From the NCBI RefSeq assembly GCF_004297875.1, contig NZ_SCSK01000013.1, positions 1-39,859 of the forward strand: DNA of 39,859 nucleotides, written 5' to 3'. Source of the DNA: Pandoraea sp. (GTDB lineage Bacteria > Pseudomonadota > Gammaproteobacteria > Burkholderiales > Burkholderiaceae). Under the pieces are notes generated by a model. It was not told the origin of the DNA, did no database searches, and saw only the letters and a program-made list of their open reading frames with translations. Positions 14,525-21,583 of this stretch are shown in pieces (the first letter of the stretch is position 1; every line of letters starts with the position of its first letter). Both the position numbers and the translations under genes were made by a program.

Positions 14525-16525
14525 ATGGATAACGATCTAGATTACTCAATACTGTACGAATATTTCGGCACCAGCAGCCCCTATTGGCGCCTTGCGAGCG
14601 ATAGCAACGCGCTGTCGCTCGAAGCGCAGCGGGGCTCGACCAATCTGGGCATCGCGCTGAGCGCGGAGCAAGCGGCAGAGGTTCGGGGCATGACCGGCGT
14701 GACATCTCATCGAGTGCTGGATGTAGTCATCGTCGGCGAACCGCTACGGCTTCACCTGGTCGGCAGGAAGGTCAATCCCACCCAATGGGCGGGCACCGCG
14801 TCGGCTTATGCCGACACCGTCTCGGTGGCGCGCGATCTGGTCCATGGGCTCTCGTTTGCCGAGCAGGTTGTCTCGGAAGTCAACTCCCTGGTGGTGATTC
14901 TCGATCGGCATGGCCGAGTGCAGCGCTTTAACCGCTTGTGCGAGGAAGTCACAGGCATGCGCGAGGAAGACGTGATCGGCAAGAGCGCCTTCGAGCTGTT
15001 CATGTCGGCCGAACAGGGTCAGGCGTCGAGTCGCAATATCTCCACTTTTTACAACTCCGGCGAGCCATACGAAGTCGAGCGGTACATCAACACCGTCAAT
15101 GGCCCAAGGCTCTTTTTGTTCCGCAACAAGTTCGTCCAGAGCGGCAGCGGCGCCGACGAACAGTTCCTGATTTGCTCGGGTACCGATATCACCGAGGAGC
15201 GCAACGCACAGAAGCGCTTGTCGGAACTGGCCAACACCGATGGCTTGACGGGTTTGCCGAACCGCAACGCCATCCACGAAAAAATCAAGACCGCGATCGC
15301 GGCCAAGGCGGGCGGGAGCAATCGTGTCGGCATTCTGTTCCTCGATCTGGACAACTTCAAGAAGGTCAACGATCACTATGGTCACGTCGTCGGCGATCGT
15401 TTGATCCGCGATGTGGCCAGCCTGATCCAGAGTTGCCTCGGCGAGGGCGATACGCTTGCGCGCCTGGGCGGTGACGAATTTGTGGTGGTGATCGAAAAAT
15501 CGACCATCGAACTGCTCGAGGCGACGGCTCAACGCATTCTGGAACGCCTGCGCACGCCATTCCACCTCGGATTGATGGAAATCTACACCGGCTGTTCGAT
15601 TGGCATCGCGCTGTACCCGGACCATGGCGATGGCCTGGAAAGCCTGATCCGCAGCGCCGATACAGCGATGTATGTTGCCAAGGACGCCGGCAAGCGTACC
15701 TATCGGGTGTTCTCGCCCGATATGAACAAAAAGGTGGCCGAGTACATGTGGCTCGACACCAACCTGCGCAAGGCGCTCGACGAGCAGCAACTGGTGCTGT
15801 ATTACCAGCCCGCGGTATCGCTGGCCACCGGCATCGTGCATGGCGTCGAGGCCCTGATCCGCTGGAAATCGCCCGAGCGCGGTCTGATTCCGCCGACCGA
15901 ATTCATCCGCTACGCGGAGGAATCCGGCCTGATCGGACCGCTTGGCCGCTGGGTGATGCAAGCGGCCGCGAACCAGGCCGCGCGCTGGAAGGCCAAGGGG
16001 CTCAATATCCGGATTTCGATCAACGTGTCCGCACGCCAGCTATGCGATACCGATATCGTGAATCACTTCAGTCACGCACTCGATGTCGCCGGCTTGCAGC
16101 CCTGTCTGCTCGATCTCGAATTGACCGAGAGCTGCTTCATCGAAGACGAAGCCACCGCGATCGGACTGATCAAGCGATTCCGCCAACTCGGCGCCAAAGT
16201 GCATCTGGACGACTTCGGCACCGGCTACTCGTCGCTCTCGCAACTGGCGCGCATCCCGCTGGACGTTATCAAGCTCGATCGCAGTTTCGTTGCCGGGATC
16301 GACACCAATACCAAGTCCCAGGCGCTGGTGCGCTCGATGGCGGCAATTGCCCAGGAGTTGCGTTTCGCCGTGATTGCAGAGGGGGTCGAGACTCGCGCCG
16401 AAGCCGATTTTCTCAAGCAGGTCGGGGTCGATTATGCGCAGGGTTTCCTATACGGAAAACCGATGACGGCCGAGGAGTTCGAAGTATGGCTGTCGGAGCA
16501 ACGACGGCTCCGGTTGATCGCCTGA
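14525..16525 (+). CDS. rpfR: RpfR: BDSF receptor with FI, PAS, GGDEF and EAL domains
   Basis: A 666-residue cytoplasmic receptor. The N-terminal about 100 residues (DNDLDYSILYEYFGTSSPYW) match the FI domain that contacts RpfF; a PAS domain (about 112-225) binds cis-2-dodecenoic acid in the B. cenocepacia protein; a GGDEF domain (GGDEF at 315-319) and an EAL domain (EAL at 442-444) follow. EAL residues NVSARQL, LELTES, HLDDFGTGYSSLSQL, DVIKLDRSF, IAEGVET and QGFLYGKP are intact, so c-di-GMP hydrolysis is expected; no RxxD inhibitory site precedes GGDEF. The frame is open back to TTG 14462, but ATG 14525 gives residue numbers within one of those I recall for the B. cenocepacia catalytic residues. 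It is tail to tail with rpfF. Confidence 0.94.
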   Translation: MDNDLDYSILYEYFGTSSPYWRLASDSNALSLEAQRGSTNLGIALSAEQAAEVRGMTGVTSHRVLDVVIVGEPLRLHLVGRKVNPTQWAGTASAYADTVSVARDLVHGLSFAEQVVSEVNSLVVILDRHGRVQRFNRLCEEVTGMREEDVIGKSAFELFMSAEQGQASSRNISTFYNSGEPYEVERYINTVNGPRLFLFRNKFVQSGSGADEQFLICSGTDITEERNAQKRLSELANTDGLTGLPNRNAIHEKIKTAIAAKAGGSNRVGILFLDLDNFKKVNDHYGHVVGDRLIRDVASLIQSCLGEGDTLARLGGDEFVVVIEKSTIELLEATAQRILERLRTPFHLGLMEIYTGCSIGIALYPDHGDGLESLIRSADTAMYVAKDAGKRTYRVFSPDMNKKVAEYMWLDTNLRKALDEQQLVLYYQPAVSLATGIVHGVEALIRWKSPERGLIPPTEFIRYAEESGLIGPLGRWVMQAAANQAARWKAKGLNIRISINVSARQLCDTDIVNHFSHALDVAGLQPCLLDLELTESCFIEDEATAIGLIKRFRQLGAKVHLDDFGTGYSSLSQLARIPLDVIKLDRSFVAGIDTNTKSQALVRSMAAIAQELRFAVIAEGVETRAEADFLKQVGVDYAQGFLYGKPMTAEEFEVWLSEQRRLRLIA

Positions 16526-16551
16526 ACGCAGACGCATTGCTGCGCGGGTTT

Positions 16552-16571
16552 GCGGCGCCTACCGGCGCTGC
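16552..16571. terminator. Hairpin at the rpfR/rpfF convergent junction
   Basis: GCGGCGCC (16552-16559) and GGCGCTGC (16564-16571) form an eight-pair stem with one G-T pair and a four-base loop, overlapping the rpfF stop. There is no T tract. With only 33 bases between the two stops, this is the only structure that could separate the convergent transcripts. Confidence 0.35.
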
Positions 16572-17428
16572 TGGCTGAGCTTGGACACGCGCCGGTTCTG
16601 CAGCATCACCAGCCGTTCCATGAAGGCCAGATCCTTCTCCTCGATCGTGAAGGCGGCCCTGACCCAGTCCTCGGTAATATCCATCAATTCGGCGCGCGAG
16701 AGCGGCAGCACGCGCTGCCGCGCGCGGATCATCGCGCGAATGCCATTGAGCTTGGGGCGCATCACATCGATGAACGTGCGGGTCGCCAGGAAGGCTTCGC
16801 CGGGCTCGAAAGTCTGATCGACCAGTCCCTTCTCGGCGTACCACTCCGCGGTATGGGATTCACCGGAGCTGATCAACTCCTCCGCCAGCCGCATGTGCGC
16901 CTTGCGTGCCACCAGCGAATACCCGCCCATGCCCGGAAAAAGGTTGAATGCGATCTCCGGAAAACCCAGCTTCACATCTTTTTGTGCCAGCACATAATGA
17001 TGCGCAAGCGCGGCCTCGAAGCCCCCGCCCAGCGCGCTGCCCTCGATCATCGCGATCGAAACGGCCCCCGTCCCGAAGCCGGTGAAGATTTCGTACACGC
17101 CGTCGATGCACGAGCGGGCGTAAGCCATTAACGGATCGCGCTGCCCGGCGCGAATGGTTTCGACGAAAAAATCGAGATCACCCCCGACATTGAAAATTTC
17201 CGGCACCAGCGAGCCCGTGACCCAAAAATCGAACGGCAATCCCGATTCGCGTGCAACCCGCGCCAAATGAATGATGTCGCTGACCAGCGCCTGATTGAAG
17301 CACGGGCGCGGTTGGGAGCGCAGCATCATCCACATGATGTTGCGCCCTTCCTCGTAATACGCCGATAGTTGGGAAAGTTCGCCCGCCTCGACAAACGGAC
17401 GACACGCGGGATGATTGATGAGGTTCAT
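16559..17428 (-). CDS. rpfF: RpfF: BDSF (cis-2-dodecenoic acid) synthase
   Basis: A 289-residue member of the enoyl-CoA hydratase/crotonase family that makes diffusible-signal-factor fatty acids from acyl-ACP by dehydration and thioester cleavage. The sequence is close to the B. cenocepacia enzyme as I remember it: FVEAGELSQLSAYYEEGRNI, SIAMIEGSALGGGFEAALAH and LGFPEIAFNLFPGMGGYSLV are conserved. The two catalytic glutamates correspond to Glu138 and Glu158, twenty residues apart as in Xanthomonas RpfF (141 and 161). An oxyanion-hole pair of glycines is visible in GGGFE. It is encoded convergently with its receptor gene rpfR and 301 bases downstream of a diguanylate cyclase gene on the same strand. 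The product chain length (C12 BDSF) is inferred from similarity. Confidence 0.95.
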   Translation of the reverse strand: MNLINHPACRPFVEAGELSQLSAYYEEGRNIMWMMLRSQPRPCFNQALVSDIIHLARVARESGLPFDFWVTGSLVPEIFNVGGDLDFFVETIRAGQRDPLMAYARSCIDGVYEIFTGFGTGAVSIAMIEGSALGGGFEAALAHHYVLAQKDVKLGFPEIAFNLFPGMGGYSLVARKAHMRLAEELISSGESHTAEWYAEKGLVDQTFEPGEAFLATRTFIDVMRPKLNGIRAMIRARQRVLPLSRAELMDITEDWVRAAFTIEEKDLAFMERLVMLQNRRVSKLSQQRR

Positions 17429-17729
17429 TGACCTTTCCAGTGCTCGATTGTGGATTGGATTGGGTAGAGCCTAACAGGCTGAAGCAGGAAATAGTGCGAT
17501 GACCCCTCGGGCCGAGCCTTCCGGGCGGGACTCGACGCATGCGTCGATAGCGCCCGCCCGGGCGGCATGGCCGCGGCCGGGCGGCGCTCATTATGCCGCG
17601 TTTATGGCGCATCGGAGATCGCATGGAGGACGACGCAAATGGCTTTGCGGGAAACCCAGCGCGATTCGCCACGACGGTGGGGGCGTTTGAGAGGGTCAAT
17701 GTCAAGCCGCTCAGGGTCGACCGGCCGGT
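17429..17729. other. rpfF upstream region with large interrupted palindrome
   Basis: This 301-base gap separates rpfF from the diguanylate cyclase gene upstream of it. It contains no credible gene. Its main feature is the nested palindrome at 17522-17560. A small hairpin AGCCT-AAC-AGGCT (17468-17480) lies nearer the rpfF start. No strong sigma-70 promoter is obvious on the minus strand. Confidence 0.6.
17522..17560. repeat. Nested palindrome upstream of rpfF
   Basis: A perfect 16-base palindrome TCGACGCATGCGTCGA (17532-17547) is flanked by outer arms CGGGCGGG (17522-17529) and CCCGCCCG (17553-17560), which also pair. The whole can fold into a hairpin with 16 base pairs or serve as a dyad operator. 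It lies 94-132 bases before the rpfF start codon. There is no T tract on the minus strand, so a simple terminator is unlikely. Confidence 0.75.
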
Positions 17730-19184
17730 TCAGACGGAATCGGGACGCGGGCGCCGATCGGCTTCCGGCGAAGCATAGTACGCGCGCTTTTCCTCGTACA
17801 TCGCCTGATCCGCCCTTTGCACGGCAGCTTCAAGCCGCTCGCCGGCCCGGCATGTGGCCGCGCCCACCGACAGGCTTAGCGGAGCACCCGGGTAGAACTG
17901 GTTATTGATGTCGATCAGCTGGCGTATGCTCTCGATGACGGCGACACCCCCGCGCTCGTCTGTCGAGGGCAGCAACAGCGCGAATTCATCGCCGCCGATG
18001 CGCGCCGCGTGAAACGACGCATCGGCCGCCTTGGCCAGGACCTCGCCGGCGCGCCGCAGCAGCGCGTCGCCCGCCGCATGGCCCAGTTGATCGTTGGTGC
18101 TCTTGAGTCCGTTCAGGTCGGCCATGATGACGGTGACCGGAAACGGTCCCTTGCGTTCGAGCCGGTTGAGTTCGTCGACGTAGAACGAACGGTTGTGCAG
18201 CTTGGTCAGTTCGTCATGCTTGCCCAGGAATTCCAGATAGGCTTCCGCTTTTTTTCGGGCGGTAATATCGGTCAGGGCAACCAGCACCAAGTCCCAATTT
18301 TTTTCGTGACCGGGAAATATCGAGAACTGGAGGTGAATATTGATTTCCTGCTCTTCGAGCGAGTAATTCAGTACCTCGCGCTGTTGGTAAAACTTGTTGT
18401 CCCACAGATCGATCAGCTGTTCGCGAAAATGGGCGCGCATATCGTCGCGAAACACTTCCGGCAGACGGCTCAAGAGTGTTCTTTTGTCGGGTGCGCCGAA
18501 CATTTCCAGGGTTTTCTGGTTCACGTCGAGCACATGGATTTCGCGCATGCAACGCTCGACGAATTCGGGATGGACGTCGGTGAATACGCGAAAATCGACA
18601 ATACCGCGGGCACGCAGATCGTCGAGCAGCCGCTTGATGGCGCTGAAGTCCTCGACCCATAGCGAAACCGGTGAGTGCTCGAAAATGCCGCGCGCATAGG
18701 CTTCGCTCAGCGCCAGGCGCCGCCGCGCGCCCTCCAGTTCGGTGATGTCCTCGACCGACACCAGTACGCGATCCCAGATTTGCTCGTGACCCGGCAGCAC
18801 GGTGCCCTTGAGCAGCACATCGAGGCGGCGTCCGCCCAGCGTGTAATTGACCGTTCGGCTAAGAAACTCCGTCTGGCCAGCCCAGAGCTGCGACAGTTCT
18901 TCGATATGGGTGGCGAGCATGTCGTCGCGAAAGACACTGTCCAGATTGGACGTCAGTTCTTCCAGCGTTGCCGCCTCGAACATCGTCAGGGTCTTGCGAT
19001 TGACCGCCAGCACGCGAATGCGCGACGAGCACGCCGCGACGCGCGTCGGGTCCTCCTTGAAGTGCGCGCGCACATCGGTGACTCCATCCGCCCGCCATTG
19101 CTCGAAGAGTGCGCGGACCTCGCTGAAATCCTCCAGCCACAGCGAAACCGGCGCCAGCGCAAACATCTCCGCTTCGTCGCTCAT
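17730..19184 (-). CDS. Diguanylate cyclase with duplicated PAS-like sensor domain
   Basis: A 484-residue soluble protein. Residues 11-150 and 171-310 are two copies of the same PAS-like module, aligned at a constant offset of 160 with no gap: APVSLWLEDFSEV and SPVSLWVEDFSAI; VNRKTLTMFEA and VNQKTLEMFGA; VFRDDM in both; VEDITEL and LTDITAR. A GGDEF domain follows (DELTKLHNR near 324, MADLNGLKSTNDQLGHAAGD near 354-373, RIGGDEFALLLP with GGDEF at 397-401). The active-site motif is intact and no RxxD inhibitory site is seen, so it should make c-di-GMP without product inhibition. ATG 19184 is used because AGAGGAA lies about nine bases upstream; the frame continues to 19253. The neighbouring RpfR degrades c-di-GMP. 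Confidence 0.9.
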   Translation of the reverse strand: MSDEAEMFALAPVSLWLEDFSEVRALFEQWRADGVTDVRAHFKEDPTRVAACSSRIRVLAVNRKTLTMFEAATLEELTSNLDSVFRDDMLATHIEELSQLWAGQTEFLSRTVNYTLGGRRLDVLLKGTVLPGHEQIWDRVLVSVEDITELEGARRRLALSEAYARGIFEHSPVSLWVEDFSAIKRLLDDLRARGIVDFRVFTDVHPEFVERCMREIHVLDVNQKTLEMFGAPDKRTLLSRLPEVFRDDMRAHFREQLIDLWDNKFYQQREVLNYSLEEQEINIHLQFSIFPGHEKNWDLVLVALTDITARKKAEAYLEFLGKHDELTKLHNRSFYVDELNRLERKGPFPVTVIMADLNGLKSTNDQLGHAAGDALLRRAGEVLAKAADASFHAARIGGDEFALLLPSTDERGGVAVIESIRQLIDINNQFYPGAPLSLSVGAATCRAGERLEAAVQRADQAMYEEKRAYYASPEADRRPRPDSV

Positions 19185-19407
19185 CACCGCTGCTTCCTCT
19201 TGCCGCATACGCCCCGTGTAGACGCTTTTCTGCATGACGCACCCAAATTTCACTGGTTATTTTTTGCCTGCGGCGGCATGTGTCGGCCCCCGGAAACTTC
19301 TTATCCGAGCATCATATAGCAGAAGCGGTACCGGCCAATAGCGCCTTGGCATCGGCAGGGCGATTGAACCCCGTGCGCCAGGGCGCGCGGGTTGCGCCGA
19401 AGACGGC

Positions 19408-19620
19408 TCAAGCCGGGTTCAGTTTTCTCAGGATCGCCTCGCCTTGCGCGGTCAAACGCGGCAAAAGCACGTCGGGCGCGTCGGGTGCAACCGATGTGAT
19501 TTCCACCAGGCTGTCTTGCTGCAGCGCGTTGAGGTCAGGGTCTGTGAGCGAAATTTGCGTGGGCGCCAACAAGACCAGAAGCAAGGTGGCTAATTCATGA
19601 TGGGTCAAAAATTTCTTCAT
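19408..19620 (-). CDS. Small winged-helix-like hypothetical protein
   Basis: A 70-residue protein, not assigned to a named family. The pattern LTHHELATLLLVLLAPTQIS, then LNALQQDSLVEI and LPRLTAQGEAILRKL, resembles the second half of a MarR-type winged helix, in which a recognition segment is followed by Gly-x-x-x-L at the end of the wing. It is too short for a complete regulator. The start codon has only a weak GCGAGA upstream. Codon use is like that of the neighbours. It stands alone, between the diguanylate cyclase gene and a long non-coding stretch. Probably a real small gene conserved in Burkholderiaceae, judging by its non-random composition, but function is unknown. Confidence 0.6.
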   Translation of the reverse strand: MKKFLTHHELATLLLVLLAPTQISLTDPDLNALQQDSLVEITSVAPDAPDVLLPRLTAQGEAILRKLNPA

Positions 19621-19772
19621 CTTGAATCTCGCTTTAACCAGTTGCAGTCGTTGATGGGCAGGTGCCGGGGCGTTTGGCTTATCGGCTGGGCTGCCGTGGG
19701 GCAGTCGGGGAAAATGAGTTGAAAGTGAGCACTCGCATCATATTTCCATCAGGAGACGCAAACTGCCTGGCA

Positions 19773-19805
19773 GCTTAAGGCGCCAAGCTTAACGGCGCCT
19801 TAAGC
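19773..19805. repeat. Perfect 12-base inverted repeat
   Basis: GCTTAAGGCGCC (19773-19784) and GGCGCCTTAAGC (19794-19805) are exact reverse complements separated by nine bases. There is no T tract on either side. It lies 150 bases upstream (in the transcription sense) of the small protein gene at 19408-19620 and about 800 bases before cyoA. Confidence 0.75.
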
Positions 19806-20442
19806 GGAGCGGGGCGATGCCGCTACGGCGCCGGCGGGGAGCAACCCGCGTCGATATTGAGCAGGCCAAGGTGGGGTGAGGCCTGCAACAACTACGAAAA
19901 TCCGTCATCCGGAAGAGTGGGAGTGTGGCAAGCGTCTGTATGAATGGCCTGTTACGCCGCACTGCGACACAAAAGTGTGCGGCCAATTGTCGCACCCATG
20001 ACGATGCGGTCATGTGTTTAAAACGCAGGTATTGTGCGTTAATTTTCAATATATTCAGATAAATCCGCTTTGCCCTGCGGTTCTCTCTGGTTGCGCGCTA
20101 CCTGAATGGGTCTCCTGCTGGCCACTCTTACATAAGAGTTTTCGGCATAATTGCGCAGTGAATCAATTTTCCGATACGGGATAGTCCGGAAAATGAGGCT
20201 CGAATAGGTGCTAAGTCGTAGTGTTGCCAGATATCGGTCTGGCGCGGCCTGATCTCGAACGTGCAAACAACCAAGGACGGTTTTCTCCACGGTCCCACGT
20301 CGCAGGCGCCGGCGGCTCGGCGTGTCGTGACAAATTGGTGCTACCGGCTCAATCCGACACCGGCTGGTTCGTGACACCCGACGGGTTGCACCCTGAAAGT
20401 GCGGCCTCCGGGAGACCGCTCGCGCCTCGTCGAGCCCGGTTG

Positions 20443-20464
20443 GATCGCACCCGAAAGGGCGATC
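20443..20464 (+). other. GAAA-tetraloop hairpin in the cyoA leader region
   Basis: GATCG (20443-20447) pairs with CGATC (20460-20464), and CCC (20450-20452) with GGG (20457-20459) around a GAAA loop, leaving a two-base bulge. A second stem GCAC-CCTGAAA-GTGC lies about 50 bases upstream (20388-20402). The pair suggests a structured RNA about 150-220 bases before cyoA. Confidence 0.4.
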
Positions 20465-20608
20465 GCGATGCGGCAATGTTGCACTTGGCCAATCAGCGTT
20501 TTGCCCTTTTGCAGAAGTTGTTCAGGCGGGTCTACCCGGGCGGGTTGATTGCGGTTGCCCGGAGTTCTGTACGGATTTTGCAATTGCCCACACTTTAGAA
20601 GTCGTGAG

Positions 20609-21580
20609 ATGAAAAACGATATAACCAGGAAGTTTTTGACGGCACTGTCCGCATGCGCCGCGTTGTTGCTCGGCGGGTGCGACAACTTGACCCTGCTCAA
20701 CCCGAAAGGACAGATCGGCGCTGATGAGAAGTCGATCATCATCACCGCCACTGTGCTGATGCTGCTCGTGGTGGTGCCGGTGATCATCATGACGTTTGCA
20801 TTTGCATGGAAATATCGTGCCTCGAACAAACAGGCCAAATTCGATCCCAAATGGTCGCATTCGACCAAGATCGAAATGGTCGTGTGGCTAGTGCCGTGCG
20901 CGATCATTGCCGTCCTGGCCGTCATCACCTGGAACACGTCTCACACGCTGGATCCGTATCGCCCGCTGGATTCCGACGTCAAGCCGGTACGCATCGAGGC
21001 CGTCGCGATGGACTGGAAATGGCTGTTCATCTATCCGGATCTGCACATTGCCACCGTCAATCAGATCGCGGTTCCGGTCAACACGCCGATCAACTTTCAG
21101 ATCACCTCGGATTCGGTGATGAATTCGTTCTTCATTCCGCAACTCGGCAGCCAGGTCTATGCGATGGCCGGGATGGAAACCAAGCTGCACTTGATTGCGA
21201 ATCACGTCGGCACCTATGACGGGATCTCCGCGAACTTCAGCGGAGACGGTTTCTCCGACATGAAGTTCACCACCCTGGCGAAGTCCGACAGCGATTTCGA
21301 AGCCTGGGTCAAGCAGGTCAAGGCATCGCCCACGCAGCTCGACACCAACGCCTACAAAGCGTTGGCCAAGCCCAGCCAGAATAACCCGGTGACCTTCTAC
21401 TCGTCGGTCAATCCGCAGCTCTATCACGACATCCTCGCGCAATACCGAGATGGCGGCGCGGACGCCGGCAAGGCGATGACGATGACGGCCCCGGACACAG
21501 AAAAGCAAGCGCAGTCGGGTGCGCACATGGACATGAACATGAACATGAACGTGGCCATGCATTCCAGTACCAAGGAGTAA
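20609..21580 (+). CDS. cyoA: Cytochrome bo3 ubiquinol oxidase subunit II
   Basis: A 323-residue membrane-anchored subunit of the heme-copper ubiquinol oxidase. ATG 20609 gives an N-terminus with lipobox LLGGC (Cys at about 24), so the protein is probably a lipoprotein as in E. coli. Two transmembrane helices follow (SIIITATVLMLLVVVPVIIM and IEMVVWLVPCAIIAVLAVIT), then a periplasmic cupredoxin fold. The CuA ligands of cytochrome c oxidases are absent: the corresponding loop reads SANFSGDGFSDMKF, which marks a quinol oxidase. The C-terminal tail is unusual, with Met and His alternating (AHMDMNMNMNVAMH). First gene of cyoABCD, four bases before cyoB. Confidence 0.96.
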   Translation: MKNDITRKFLTALSACAALLLGGCDNLTLLNPKGQIGADEKSIIITATVLMLLVVVPVIIMTFAFAWKYRASNKQAKFDPKWSHSTKIEMVVWLVPCAIIAVLAVITWNTSHTLDPYRPLDSDVKPVRIEAVAMDWKWLFIYPDLHIATVNQIAVPVNTPINFQITSDSVMNSFFIPQLGSQVYAMAGMETKLHLIANHVGTYDGISANFSGDGFSDMKFTTLAKSDSDFEAWVKQVKASPTQLDTNAYKALAKPSQNNPVTFYSSVNPQLYHDILAQYRDGGADAGKAMTMTAPDTEKQAQSGAHMDMNMNMNVAMHSSTKE

Positions 21581-21583
21581 ACC

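Larger units (their letters stand above)
19621..20608. other. Long gene-free region with several inverted repeats upstream of cyoA
   Basis: About 990 bases with no convincing coding frame: the short frames present lack ribosome binding sites and family-like sequence. Inverted repeats seen: 19773-19805 (12-base perfect arms), 19956-19983 (GCCGCAC/GTGCGGC), 20166-20194 (ATTTTCCG/CGGAAAAT), 20226-20243 (GCCAGA/TCTGGC), and a GAAA-loop hairpin at 20443-20464. The cyo promoter and a structured leader or a small RNA may lie here. No FNR/ANR-type TTGAT-N4-ATCAA box was found. Confidence 0.6.

Noticed and set aside
19789..20598. Three short open frames in the region upstream of cyoA
   Set aside because: No ribosome binding sites, no membrane, signal or domain features, and overlapping opposite strands; better explained as non-coding sequence with hairpins.
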